Assembly: GCA_033807695.1 (NCBI GenBank)
Contig: CM066307.1
Coordinates: 2,728,001 to 2,792,000, forward strand
Origin: Daedaleopsis sinensis
Taxonomy: Eukaryota; Basidiomycota; Agaricomycetes; Polyporales; Polyporaceae
Reading direction: 5' to 3'
Length of the DNA stretch: 64,000 nt
The position numbers were made by a program, and so were the translations under genes. Shown here piece after piece: positions 1 to 11,810 of the stretch. The notes under the pieces were generated by a model that did not search any database, was not told where the DNA came from, and saw nothing but the letters and a program-made list of their open reading frames with translations. Each line of letters opens with the position of its first letter. Within the stretch, counting starts at the first letter, position 1.

Positions 1-399
1 CTCTTAGCTGACTTATTGTATTATACAGTCATGTACAAGGCAATAAGTTGTCTAAGAGTGTAAGACTACAATTTACCCCCTCTACTTATCATACTTATTC
101 TCTACTTACTCTCCTATTTTTACCATTTTCACCTCAAATAAGGATATTAAGTCAGTTAAGTCATTTAAGGCAGTCAATGCAGGTATTTCAAGTAGAATAA
201 GACAGATGGGGGGTTTCCTGATGTTCCTTCATCATGTCAATCCTTCTGTCTCCTTCCCTCACCTCTCTCTCGTGAGTGCCAAGCCTAGCTCATATATATT
301 CTAAGACACATTGCTGTATTGCACCATGATCTTTATCTATTATCCCGCATGGTAAGCTCCAAAATAACTTATATTTAATGTGACCATTGCTGACCTACC
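1..399. other. A+T-rich flank, no gene seen
   Basis: No convincing coding sequence or repeat boundary is visible. A GT-AG pair (gtaagc at 352, tgcag ending at 405) could be an intron leading into the open frame that follows, but nothing upstream confirms an exon. Confidence 0.4.
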
Positions 400-810
400 T
401 TGCAGATGGCCGCATTCCCTTGGTTCATCTATTCAAAAGGGTTGCTCATTGGATGTCCCACGACCAAGCATGTACAAACATGCTTGACCCAATTTTCTAA
501 TTCATACTCCATCACACAGCTGGTCAGGCATTTACAAGATGTCAACAAAGACTATGTTGCAGGCCTCCCATCTGTCTACCTCATCCTCTGCCCTCAAGCC
601 AGCAACACTAACTGGCAACTGTTAATCACGACTGACAAGCACCTCCTAGAGCAAGCTGATAGCATAACCCTGATGCTGCATTGTTTGCTCCATGAAGCTG
701 AGCTACAAAATGCCAGCAACTGCAGCTTGAGTATGAAAAGTGGACTGGCTGTAAACCTAACTGACTTGATGACATTTGTGGTTCAGACACAGGAGTACCC
801 TATGGCATGA
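400..810 (+). pseudogene. Unrecognised open frame in repeat relic
   Basis: An open frame of about 136 codons that I do not recognise. It may be entered through an intron whose acceptor ends at 405, giving a start at 406. Its middle part (about 487-640) shares a diverged match with 11568-11700, including the shared word TCCATCACACA and a common 'gtcaggN(4)tttaNaagatg' block. That suggests both are decayed copies of one repeat family rather than host genes. No catalytic motif, signal peptide or membrane segment is evident. It may not be coding at all. Confidence 0.25.
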
Positions 811-1490
811 CTGTCCCCACCCTCGTCTTCCAAGCGCTTGTCATCTCCACCCTATGAAGCTGTATCACCACCCTTGTCGTGCTCAAAGTGCTTATTCTCT
901 TCTGGCAATGACAACTTCACCAACACCTACCACTAGGTTGTCCAGAGCATGGAGCACAGGTTCTTGAAGATTGAGAACCGGCTCAGTCCAGTGTTTACCA
1001 GCAACATGAACTGCATTGAACTTTGTTCCGGTGCAATCTGGGTCTTGGGGAACCAGCCCCGCCACATCATTGAGGAGGATGTCCCATTGCTGGCAGTATA
1101 TGCTGGCAGTTTGGTGCTGCAGCCTGGCCGTTATATGTTCATTAGATCCTGCAAATGAGCTATCTATTGACGGCTTATCTGCTCGAGAGGGAAGGCCACT
1201 TGGTGGGTGTAACTACCATGCCATTGTAGTTGCAAGTTAATGTTGACAAATACCAGGGCAAGCATCTCACGTGCTGAGTGGCAGACAAAAATGATTAGGC
1301 TAATGGGGTTCCAACACAACAAGACTCCAGCCCAGCCGAGGTATCCCCTCATCCTGGATGACTTTGACATAGAAGAATACACAAGGGTCGCAATCTCCAC
1401 AACATTGACAAAGACCCAAATGAGTAAAGGAGTTGAAAAACATTGGAGATCCAAGTCCAGTCAAGACCCCTTGGAACTCAGGATTGCTGC
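811..1490. other. Decayed repeat sequence upstream of gypsy element
   Basis: Short open frames overlap on both strands with no recognisable product. This stretch is the left side of the DNA into which the LTR element inserted; the right side resumes at 9960. Confidence 0.3.
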
Positions 1491-1495
1491 CCAAC

Positions 1496-1846
1496 TGTAA
1501 GGAGTGGGCGTCTGATACACCGCTTTCAGACTTGACCACGCGGTGGTTGCCGCCCACAGGTTCCCACCACACAAGCCTCCCGCTCATGTCTCGTTTCATA
1601 TCAATCTTCCTCCCTCACTCATAGATCTTTTTCTTTTCACTCTCTTTTCAATTGTTTCAAAACTGTCTCATCTCCCGTATATAAGTCATGTACCTACTGT
1701 CGACGAGACGCCTTAGAGTTCCAAGATACGACTTTCCCCACTCACTTCTCGTGTCTGCCGACTCTCGCGTGTTTTCCGACCCCCCTTCGACTCACTCTCA
1801 CGTCTCAACGACGCTCAGCAACACCGAAGGAATCGGAGTATTCACA
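1496..1846 (+). repeat. 5' LTR of gypsy element 1
   Basis: 351 bp, matching 9604-9954 with about 15 substitutions and no length change. It starts TGTAAGG and ends CACA, the usual TG...CA form. It contains the TATA box that should drive the element's transcript. Confidence 0.95.
1678..1684 (+). promoter_or_regulatory. LTR TATA box
   Basis: TATATAA inside the 5' LTR, kept unchanged in the 3' LTR. Transcription would be expected about 30 bp downstream, near 1708-1715, which would place the sequence around 1723-1734 close to the RNA 5' end. Confidence 0.55.
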
Positions 1847-1893
1847 TTTTTTAAGTGTATCTTTCTCTCGTATCTGTTTACTAACACAACGGC

Positions 1894-4263
1894 TTGATCA
1901 CCCGTTCGTTGTTAGGAACGTTTGCTTCTACACCTACCCCGTCTAGACACAAGATGACTTCGAAGTCGAACATTCACAAGGGCATGCGGACCTCAGCTGA
2001 GGCGGCCGCATTGCCTTCCACTACCTGGGACGAGTCTCGCTATGGCAACAGCGAACTCGAGGGCTCAGGTGAGTTGCCCCACCCCTTCTATCTCCCCCCC
2101 TCGGAGCCCGAATCCATCTCCACCACTGTCGGACCCCCTCTATACGCTGCAGATGATATCGCTCTCAGCGTAAAGTGGGGGATGGACAACTATGGGCGGA
2201 TCGCTGAAGCGAACGAAGGGCGGCATGTAACGCGCAATGTTGCGCGTGCGGTCCGTTCGGGCGATTCCGCATCGGCCCGAATGGAGGGCGGGACCTATAG
2301 AGGGCATAGAGGGATGCGCGAGAGACCCGCGGCATCCAACCCAAAGACAGGGTGCACTCCCATGCTGCCGCTGGCGCTTGAAGTGGAGACGACTCCGCTC
2401 GAGCACGGTGCTCCCGTTGAGGTCGAGCAAGAGGGGATTGAGCGCACCAGTGACAGTGCAGCTCCCCCTGAAACTGGAGAGACCTCCCATCCGGCTGGGC
2501 TTGCATCCGACGGATGGTTGGTAATCCCGGATGCATGTTATATATGTGCACCGGATGAGAAGGAGGCAGCGGTTGTGCCTTCCTCTCGTTTCTTTCCAAG
2601 CTGGTTCGACTTGTGCGACGAACCCGACCAGCTTGGGCCGATACCTGAACAATGGAGTACCAGCCTCGTTAGAGTACCTAGCTTGCTGCTGGTTGAGCGA
2701 TTGACAATGTCTATGCTCGTCGACTTCTGGTGACAAGTAGATAGCTCTGAAGACGATCTCACTGGTGACAAATCGGAGGATCTCCAGCTGGCTATCCGAG
2801 ACTCGATTCTCTCGTATGCCGCCTCATCGAACTCGTCGAGACCTCTCGCTCTCGAGGCTATGGCGGTGATCATTGAGATACCATCCGAAGAGACACCCGC
2901 TGGACTTGACGGCCGTTTTTCGAGGGCCCAAAAAGCCAAGAGTGTACCGCGTACCTCGGAACAGCGTGAATTTCTCCGCAATTTTGTGAGTCAAACATCA
3001 GCTCCCCCTTTGAGAAAGCCGGCACGCACGGCTGAAACGAAGGCGACGAAGAGTACTCCCGTTGCCTTGCAGTTCAAGCGGGAGTCATCTCAGGTGCCCG
3101 GCGGGGGCTGGTTCCGTGTGACTACAGCCGCAGCTGGAGGGCGCGATCCGCTGACATCCAGCTTGTCCAGCTCGAGCGATACCTCGAGTTCGACTCCGAT
3201 GGCGACGATTCCAGTCCGTCCTCATCTAGTGACTCTAGCTCGAGCTCTACTAGTACTGACTCCGATGTACCTTCGAGTAGCAGCAACAAAAGCCCATCTA
3301 AAAAGAGTCATCGTAAGAGGCATAAGAAGGACTCGAAGCAACTCAAACGGGCCATGGCCGGAGTCAAAATCAAATCACCTTTCGTATGGGACGGGACTGC
3401 AGACATCGACCTGTACGACCAATGGCTGTACCAAGTCGACACCTGGAAGGAGCTGTACGATATATCTGATCGGCTCATGCTTAAACTCATTGTGCAGTTC
3501 ATGTCGGGTAAACCGAGCCAATTCTTCATGCGACATGTGGCAACTAGACAGTCAGAATGGACGCTCAAACTTCTATACGATGCTCTATTCGATTATTGTT
3601 TCCCTACCGACTACAAGGCTAGACTATGTCGTCGGCTGGAGACTGCTGCTCAAGGCTGCAGCCGAGTACGAGACTTTGTCAGGGAAATCCAGCAGCTAGC
3701 CGTCCGATTTCCGGACGTCTCCGATTTCCAACTCGTTCAAATCTTCTGGAGAGGTATGCACCAATATATACGAGTGCATCTCCTCGAGAAGGGACTGAAC
3801 CCCAAATAAACCCCTCTCGAGAAACTCGTGAAGCACGCAGTCCGTTGTAAAGAAGCATACGAGGAAGCTCGAAAGGAGGAGCGTTCCTTTGATGGACAGG
3901 TACCCGGACGGACATGGGGAAGGTTCCCAAACCGAACCACTGGACTGGAACCGTACAATCCGATGTCCTCTGTCTCAGACAAGAGCCGTTCTGAGCCACG
4001 GCTCGGAAAGGGATCCCCTCTGAATAAGTCAAAGGAGGGTAGCGGACAGCGAACCTCCTCCGAAAGACCTGTCCGGACAGAGCGGGTGAACAAGATCCCA
4101 CGGGAAGAAGTTAGAACTCGACCGGTTGCGTGCAGAAGGCAGATGCTTCAACTGTAAGGAAATTGGACATGAGAGCCGCAACTGCAAGGCTAGGAGGACC
4201 GCTCCTGCTCCTCGTAAACCTGGAGTCAATGCGGGATTAGTTCACTTTGAGAATCTCGAGTGA
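1894..4263 (+). pseudogene. gag: Gag of gypsy element 1, broken
   Basis: Structural capsid/nucleocapsid polyprotein of the retroelement. Coding signal starts in frame 1 near 1894, is interrupted by a TGA at 2731-2733, and passes through a Ser/Asp-rich and then a Lys-rich linker (about 3190-3350, now in frame 3). It then enters a retrotransposon gag domain at about 3354-3790, with the motif WLYQVDTWKELY. A TAA lies at 3807-3809 and a further frameshift near 4110. A CCHC zinc knuckle (C-x2-C-x4-H-x4-C) starts at 4144, followed by a TGA at 4261-4263. At least three stops and two frameshifts make it non-functional. Confidence 0.85.
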
Positions 4264-5636
4264 TTGGCCGAGCAGGTCCATCGAGATGACGCACCTAAAA
4301 TCCGAGTCGGATCTGTACGCATTCAGACTGAACCTGACCCTCAGAAGGAGTTGGATGGACCGGGGGAACCTGTGGGCTCAACGGTTGAACCAGGAGGTGT
4401 GTGGGCAAGAGCTCATGCGGACGACTGTGTCGAATATCTGAAGACCTTGTTCGTTAGTTATTACGCCCCCCACGTGGCACGAGAAGCGGGGATGCTACCC
4501 TCTGAACGGTTCACCGTCGCTCCTTATGGCAATGACAGCTTTGAAGTGTCTGACTGGCTCGCTCCTCGAGGTCTTCCATCTGAATACATTGTCAGTAGAC
4601 AACAGATGGACAATGCTGAATGTGGCGTACCCGAGATACTACAGCGAGAGCGGGACGACTGGATCACAATCCCGCCGCGACCGGAATGGGGAACAGGCTT
4701 CCCTCCCAGTGATGCGGAGGAAACCGAATACCCCGCGCTGTTCTGGTTGCGAGCTCACATAGTAGCCTATCTGCGTGAGCAATATCCAGACGTACCTGAA
4801 CAGTCGAAACTAGTCAGCGTGGAGCCACACCAATTCGGGTACAAGATAGGCTTTGTGCTCGAACACACCTACCATATTGTGACCCACGACAATGTTCAGG
4901 ACCCGGCCTTCGACCCGCGCAGTGTAATAAACATACTCCTTGACGAATGGACGTCTGAAGAGCTTGGTCAGCCACATATCCGGACTGAACGTCGCCGGGC
5001 TCGGCAAATACGGCTCATGATGTGTGTTGCTCGGCCTGGAAAAGGGAAGGCCAGCCGCAAATCCAAGCACGAAGCAGCGGTACCAGTCAATGCAGTGTTA
5101 GGGATTGAGCGCACGGCCATGCGACCAAAAGACGCTAGCAGGGTCCTGCCTACGCTGCTAGTCGTTGAGGTCCGAGTTAACAGCGCACCTGTCCGTGCAC
5201 TTCTGGACACTGGATGTATGGCTGACTTCATATCTACTACCATTGTGGATCAGCTTGCGATCAACAAGAGGTGCTAGAGACGCCTTTACCAGTCTATCTT
5301 GCAGTACAGGGTTCACGTTCAAAGATCAACTGCAGTGCGGCCGTCAACTTTGAGTACCAAGGGATACATGGCGAACAACACTTTGATGTAGTCAATATAG
5401 ATCAGTATGATATGATACTGGGCACACTGTTACACGGATATCAATCGGCTCAGACGTACCGCTTGACATTGTCGGAGACGACACTTCAGTGGTCTTGTCT
5501 GCGGCGGCCACAGTGCTCGCAGATACACTCGAAGCTCTGCGACAAGAGCTACGTCAGGAAGCGGCCGATCTGTGTCAAGACGGAGCCCGTGCTTCCATAC
5601 CTCCGCTACGAGACATCAATCATACTATATCCTTGA
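4264..5636 (+). pseudogene. pol: Pol: aspartic protease region, broken
   Basis: The protease region would process the gag-pol polyprotein. About 300 residues of linker precede a retropepsin-type core with LLDTGC at about 5200-5217, the D-T-G catalytic triplet of one half of the dimer. A frameshift at about 5268 moves the reading frame; the downstream part, with DMILGT near 5408, is the conserved protease C-terminal hairpin. A second frameshift lies near 5480. The start of the pol frame is not definable because it follows gag after a stop. Confidence 0.8.
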
Positions 5637-6515
5637 TTGATGAGTCGAAAATCTACTCATGGTGTCCCTCGAAATGCTCGGACACCCTCAAGCCGCTATG
5701 GCAGGAGAAGAGGGCTGCGTACATGGAATTGGGATGTTGGGAGATGGCCTCTGGCGTGAATGCCTCTCCGATGCTGATGATTCCGAAACCTGCCCGTGAC
5801 GACAGTGTACTCAGGCTGCGAACGGTAGTAGACAAGCGCGAGCAAAACACTAACATGCACAAGCTCGCTGCACCGTTGCCTGACATCGATGGGATCCTGC
5901 GGAACATAGTTAAACTGGAAAGTACCCACAAATAAAAGCTTGCTCAGTAGCTTTCTAGGGGCAGTCAGCTTTCTAGCCCCTGACTGCGAAGGCATTCGTA
6001 TACCGATGGGGGTACTAGCTCCATTGACCAGTGCGACTAAGCTGTGGCGTTGGACGGAGACTCACCAGCGAGCCTTCGAACAGGTCAAAGACACTGTACA
6101 TAGATGGCGCAATAATCGTCGCGCTGCACTTGATTACTCAGAGGGCGCACCATCTATAAATCTAGTTACCGATGCCTCTTTGACGGGGGCGAGCGGTTAC
6201 ATTAGTCAGGGTGATGACTTGAAGATGTCTCTAGTGGTGACATTCTGGTCAGGCAAGTTCAACTCGGCCCAGCAGAATTATCCAGTACACGAGCAGGAAT
6301 TGCTCGCGATTGTGGAGTCGCTGAAGCACTTTCGTCCGCTGTTATATGGTACTACATTTCGTGTCTGCACCGATCATAAAGCCCTCGAATATCTAATGAA
6401 GCAAAAGCACCTATCGTCGCGTCAACACCGGTGGATGGACATCTTGAACGAATTTAGATTCACTATCTGCTATATCCCGGGCGAGACGAACGTGTTCGCG
6501 GACGCGCTGTTGTGA
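5489..6515 (+). pseudogene. pol: Pol: reverse transcriptase (palm deleted) and RNase H
   Basis: The N-terminal fingers of the reverse transcriptase are readable to about 5918 (motifs MLMIPKPARDD, RLRTVVDKREQN). The sequence then jumps directly to the connection segment VPTNKSLLSSFLGAV (from 5922, different frame). The whole palm, with the YxDD catalytic motif, is missing. RNase H follows (VTDASLTG, NYPVHEQELLAI, TDHKALEYL) and ends at a stop where a conserved ADAL motif is reached. Known gypsy enzymes have roughly 150-200 residues in the missing stretch. The element therefore lacks polymerase activity. Confidence 0.85.
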
Positions 6516-6537
6516 TAGTGATGAGCCGCTGGGTACT

Positions 6538-8502
6538 GTGCGAGCTGAGTCCGAGTACATAGGGGACGATGGGGCCGGTGTACCCCACATGTCACAGCAT
6601 CCGGATCTGATTCTGTCACGTGTAGTCTATTCGGGGGCAGCTGCGCTGGTCCACCTCGAACCCCATCGATCGGCACACATTGCTGCGAATCCTCAACCAG
6701 AGGGTGTCTATCGAGCAACTCTGTGGGGAGACGGCACACATCGTCAGCCTCAGAAACAGCCATGAGAGACAATGCATGCACCGGTGTCCGCCGAGAAATC
6801 CTCAGGTGCGGATGCAGGGTGGACGAGTGCGTTGGACGGTGCTGCGACGGCAGACTCCGGACATTCCCGGCCAGATGCTGCGATCTCCATAGACCTCGCA
6901 AAGCAGGCTCCACCCGAGATCCTGTCAATGGCTAGCGAGCCAGGGATGGAGCTCCCGGGTTGCCTTCGTGGGCATTACATTGAGGACCCATTCTTCAACC
7001 GCATTGTGAGGAAACCTGCGGACTTCACACAATTCAGATACATTGACGGACTGGTGTACATGGTACACACCGGTACACACCTTCTGTGTATCCCAGACAT
7101 ACTCATTGGCACTCGACGCCTCCGGGAGATCCTGCTATGACATGCACATTCGATCCTTGCACATTTAGGCGCGAAGAAGACGTTGGCGTACCTTCGGGTC
7201 GATCTATGGTGGCCAGAAATGGTCTCTGATGTTGCCGCGTACTGTCAAACCTGTGGAGTTTGTGCCACAACCAAATCAGCCATGACCAAGCCTCTCGGAC
7301 TGCTCAAGCCGATGCCTGTACCGCGTAGACCATGGCAATTCATTGGAATCGACTTTGTCAGGCCGCTTCCGGCGTCCGACAACCGTCATGGTTCATTTGA
7401 TATGATCTGTGTGGTTATTGATCAGTTGACGTCAATGGTACACTTAATACCCACACTACAGACTTACGGCGCAGTAGAGATTGCTGAACTTGTGTTCGAG
7501 CATGTTTACAAGCTTCACGGCCTTCCTGAACGAATCATTGGCGACCGTGATACACTATTCACCAGCGTGTTCTGGCGAAAGCTGCACGCGCTGCTGGGAA
7601 CCGAGCTCCGGTTGTCATCGTCCTATCACCCACAGACCGACAGGGCCACAGAGCGTGCCAACTGGACGATGACGCAGATGCTGCGCCAGTGCGTCTGTCC
7701 CGATCAACGGGACTGGGTCTCTAAGCTCCCGGCAATCGAGCTAGCAATGAATTCAGCCCGGTCAGAAACCACCAGATTCTCCCCTTTTTACCTCAATTAT
7801 GGACAAATGCCGCGCTCCCTCGTCTGGCAGAGTGAGTCTGAATATCCTGGGGTTGCTCGCTTTGCTGCACGAATAAAGGACGCTATCATGGCCGCACATG
7901 ATGCGATAATAGCGGCACGTACCTCGCAAGTTGTGCAGGCCAATAAGCATTGACGCCCAGCGGGTTTTGAGACAGGAGATTTAGTGTACCTGTCCACGAA
8001 GAACCTGGCACTGCCAAAGGGCCGTGCTCGGAAGCTGGCTCCGAAGTTTCTCGGACCATTCGCTATCACCAAGGAGGTTAGTAAGGGCGCAACATACCAG
8101 TTGGACCTGCCCGGAGAGCTCCGAGCTCGGGGCATCGCAAACACCTTTCACGCATCGCTTCTGAGGCCACACTACCCTAGTGACGATCGACGTTTCCCGG
8201 GCCGGCAGTTTCACCAACTGCTTGGTTTCGGAGAACGTCCACAGGAGTGGGCCGTCGATCGCATTATTTTGCATGCCGGACAAGGGAAGGACGCTATGTT
8301 CGAGGTCAGCTGGACTACAGGCAACGTGACCTGGGTGCCTTACCACGACGTTCAGCACTTGCAGGCCCTGACTGAGTACTACGAAGCCCTAGGGGTCTCT
8401 GGTGTTCGTCAGGGAGCCGCCACCAGAGGAACAGCTTACCCCCGGATCCGGGACTCCAGTGATCTCGGTGGTGGCGGTGACAGTGCCCAGAAGGCGCACT
8501 AG
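6538..8502 (+). pseudogene. pol: Pol: integrase with chromodomain-like C-terminus, broken
   Basis: Integrase inserts the cDNA into the host genome. The HHCC zinc finger is present (HAHSILAHLGAKK from 7141, then CQTCGVC). The catalytic core shows GIDFVRP (first Asp), GDRDTLF (second Asp) and TDRATERAN (Glu). After a GPY-type module (KFLGPFAITKE), a chromodomain-like segment occurs at about 8247-8390 (EWAVDRII, FEVSW, WVPYHDV). In-frame TGA codons at 7138-7140 and 7951-7953 interrupt an otherwise single frame; both could derive from CGA by C-to-T change. A spacer with frameshifts precedes it (6516-7140). Confidence 0.85.
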
Positions 8503-8662
8503 TCTGAACAGCCTGGAACGGACTAGTCAGACCAGTGCCAGCGATGACTTCAGGTCTCGCGCTGGAAAATATAGGGTTATAAGACTCACTCGGGTGCGTA
8601 ACGACGGCATCGCCCAGTCTCCTCACCTTTCCCTTCCTCAATCACACCGGCACACACTCGAC

Positions 8663-9538
8663 ATGTCCGCTGTTCCCGGCCACTACAATGCGGGCGATCG
8701 CGTCCGCTGGGAGGCCTATGCCGATCACTTTCGTGCGTGGCTAGACAAGAAGGCCGCTTATCCGGGCGACCCTCCTCCAGGGTACGTCGAGGTATTCAAG
8801 CTTACACAAAAGTACGCACCTTGTCCGTATGAATACCCGGATCTGGTTGCGGCTGCGACCCGTCAGGTCATGCCTACGCTACCTAGCGGCAGAATGCCCA
8901 GCATCACCATGTCCTCTGCGGATGCTTTCAACTTGTTCCTCTCACACAACACCGCGATCAACACTCAGATCACCACCCTGCTCCAACACGCTGCGCCGAG
9001 TCGCCTGACGTCCTCAGACTCGCGGGGTCCCCACTGCCTGACCGACAGTCATGTACGTCTGCGAGGCTCTCACCCCTATCGTGGAGGTGGACGCTATCGC
9101 GGCCGTGGTGGAAGGCCACCGCCGCTAGCAGAACACCTGGGGGCTCCGGAGTTGGACAGAGGGCCACGCCGCCGTAGATGACATGCGGGTCGCGGAAAAC
9201 GTCCTCTTGGACAAGCAGGACCTGTCCCGCATAATCAGGATGACGTTCTGGCGGAGACCGGTGAGTTATCTGAGTCACCACTTACCTACGTGCGGGGTCT
9301 GATAGACATGCTCGTGGGGGGGTGTTCAGCCCAAGACGACGTCAATGCTGCCCTTGCTGGTGCGGGAAACGACCTGGTCGCTGGTCCCAGTCACACCGTG
9401 GCCGTTAGCTCCGGTGCTGCGGCTAACAGAGGGTCTGCCGAAAACGAGATGGACCTCGATCCCGACCAAGATGTCTTCGATCTTGAGGACAATCTCAACA
9501 AACTAGATGGGGACTTTCAGTCCAAGATTCGGTTCTAA
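8663..9538 (+). pseudogene. Extra open frame downstream of integrase, RGG-containing
   Basis: A separate frame between pol and the 3' LTR, about 290 residues from the ATG at 8663 to the stop at 9536-9538, broken once by TGA at 9179-9181 (possibly CGA originally). The N-terminal half has aromatic and charged residues (GDRVRWEAYADHF, LDKKAAYPGDPPPGYV). An Arg/Gly-rich patch at about 9080-9115 resembles an RGG box of RNA-binding proteins, and the C-terminus is acidic. Basidiomycete gypsy elements can carry an additional open frame here. I do not recognise the family and assign no function. Confidence 0.6.
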
Positions 9539-9593
9539 CGCCCTAGAAAACGGCGATCATACACATGTGAGTAGAACTCCTTTCACGAGTCCT

Positions 9594-9603
9594 AGAGGGC
9601 GAA
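9594..9603 (+). other. Polypurine tract of gypsy element 1
   Basis: Purine-rich agagggcgaa lies directly before the 3' LTR, the expected site of plus-strand priming. Confidence 0.5.
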
Positions 9604-9954
9604 TGTAAGGAGTGGGCGTCTGATACACCGCTTTCAGACTTGACCACGCGGTCGTTGCCGCCCACAGGTTCCCACCACACGAGCCTCCCGCTCGTGTCTC
9701 GTTTCATATCAATCTTCCTCCCTCACTTGTAGATCTTTTTCTTTTCACTCTCTTCTCAATTGTTTCAAAACTGTCTCGTCTCCTGTATATAAGTCATGTA
9801 CCTACTGTCGACGAGACACCTTAGAGTTCCAAGATACGACTTTCCCCACTCACTTCTCGTGTCTGCCGACTCTCCCGTGTTTTCCGAACCCCCTTCGACT
9901 CACTCTCACGTCTCAACGACACTCAGCAATGCCGAAGGAATCGGAGTACTCACA
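9604..9954 (+). repeat. 3' LTR of gypsy element 1
   Basis: 351 bp, the partner of 1496-1846. It is followed by the CCAAC target duplication at 9955-9959. Confidence 0.95.
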
Positions 9955-9959
9955 CCAAC

Positions 9960-11567
9960 AATGTGTGCGTGTTTGCAACATTTGTTTAGAGCTTCCTACT
10001 GAAACCTTTTCTTAGTTTGAGAATGCAGCTCTAGTTGTCATGTTGGGTTGTCTGTTTGATGGGGGTCTGACCATGGTCAAACGAGAGTCTGATAGCACTA
10101 AATGCAGGTCAAACAAGGGCAGTCGGGCTGTTAGATATGTGATGCTCGTCTTTGACCCAGCTTTTGGCAGTTCCAAAATCAACAGTGTTCTCTGACCCCC
10201 CTTTGTCCCCTGTACACTAACATGAATGTAGTACACTGAGGTCGTAGATGGGACTTTTGTTATTCCAATATGCACAATGGGGGGGAGTCTTTCATCATTA
10301 TCATGTTGTAACCAGAATTTGATAAGGTCTCTCAAAGTCATCCTGAAAGATATATATACTGCTGCCATCTTCTCTGCTTCCTGTGAGGTACTGTGAGGTA
10401 CTGGACAAATAGCCTTGGCATTCTCCCAGTGTTTGGACAGGTGCACAGGGCTGGGACAGGATCACAGCAGATGAGTGAGTGCAGATACGACTCACAGGTG
10501 TCTAATGGGTTGAGTACATTTTGCAGGTGGTGCATAAGGAAGGTGGACAAGCACCCCATCCCCCGACACGGAGAGTCGGAGCCGGTCCGTCTCGCGCGTA
10601 CACGGGGACGTCGAGATCTCGTTATGATCGCCAGATGCGTCCAAGGAGAGCACAGAAGGGAGGAGACGCACCCGGTAGTGCAGCGAGTTTGTAAGGCTCC
10701 TTCACCCATAAACGTATCGCACGACGTTCACCTCGTCTATTCGCACGCGTATCATACAGGCCTGTCTACCAGGAGCCGTACTCACCCGCGCGGATAGATG
10801 AGACTGTTTTCTCCAATGTGCAGAATGGGAAGACTCGTGCATTTCTGCCCCAATGCCATACCACCTCTTTTCTCAGACCAGAGCTGGTGTTAGAGCTGAG
10901 AACTGAGCTCACTAGATTTCAAAGGGTCAAAGAACAGTTGAGTTGGAGCAGTGCAGTAGGCCTGGGTGAGGTTCAAGTCCACAGTGGTGTCAATGGCTGC
11001 CATCACCAAGCCCAGGTTGTCGCTTGGAGAAGAGAAGGGGACCACAGAGTCAAGGTCAACATGAGTGATACTGGCAGGATACCACTCTCTGAATCCTGAT
11101 GCTGAGAGTGACTGGCTGCTTGCCAGGCCCCAGCTCAAGTCCTTCGCCTAGCTGCACCGCATCAATGGTGAGTGAGGTGATGTCAGCCGATGAGACCTGC
11201 TGGCTGTCGAAGAGCACACTAGAAAGTCGACCGAGCCCAGAGAGAAGCTGCTGATCGATTGCTGATCAGCAGTGATGTTGACTGAGGGGAGAGCACTCTT
11301 GGCGAGCGAAAACTTGTGCAAGTGTAAGGATGAGCTGTAGCTTTGCTAGTCTGAGGCGTGGAGCTCGGACAAGATGAAATATGGGCCAGTGATGTTGGGT
11401 GTGATGCCGTTCAAGGCCATCACATGCTCGATGAACCCAGCCTGGGAGAGGGGAGCTGTTGAGGTTTTGACTGTCGTTGGTGACAAACATCCCACAGTCA
11501 AAGTTGATGCTGGAAGACTAATTGGGTGGGACATGGAATGCACAACAGCCACAATGGAGGCACATTT
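9960..11567. other. Decayed repeat sequence right of gypsy element 1
   Basis: Contains a minus-strand open frame (10012-10446, 144 codons) and several shorter overlapping frames, none recognised. A short tandem duplication of tgtgaggtac occurs at about 10383-10401. Nothing supports a living gene; the region resembles the flank at 811-1490 in base composition. Confidence 0.3.
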
Positions 11568-11810
11568 GACCCATTTCTCTGATTTATCCTATCCTCCATC
11601 ACACAACTAGTCAGGTGTTTATAAGATGGCAACAACTAATATGCCCCAGACCTCCCATCCATGCACAGTCATCCTGATCATATTTGCCCTAAACTCAGCA
11701 TGGGCCTGCATGTGTTTCTCATTTTGGGTGTCAACCTTCATACACATGACCTCCAAGACACTTAATATGTCACAGCAGAAGAGCAGGCAGCTAATAATTT
11801 CCAAGTGAGT
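11568..11810 (+). repeat. Diverged second copy of the repeat at 487-640
   Basis: Shares with 487-640 a series of blocks in the same order: gaccca, TCCATCACACA, gtcagg, aagatg, gacctcccatcc/ggcctcccatct. Identity is clearly reduced, indicating an old repeat family. The short open frames across it are unrecognised. Confidence 0.45.

Larger units (their letters stand above)
1496..9954 (+). mobile_element. Ty3/gypsy LTR retrotransposon 1, complete but defective
   Basis: Two 351-bp LTRs beginning TGTAAGGAG and ending TTCACA/TCACA bound the element, and the 5-bp word CCAAC occurs directly outside both ends (1491-1495 and 9955-9959) as a target-site duplication. Inside, in order, are gag with a CCHC knuckle, aspartic protease, reverse transcriptase, RNase H, integrase with DDE residues, a chromodomain-like C-terminus and an extra open frame downstream of pol. 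The coding region is broken by several stops and frameshifts, and the central reverse transcriptase is deleted, so it cannot move by itself. The LTRs differ at about 15 of 351 positions by eye, mostly transitions, so insertion is not very recent. Confidence 0.95.
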
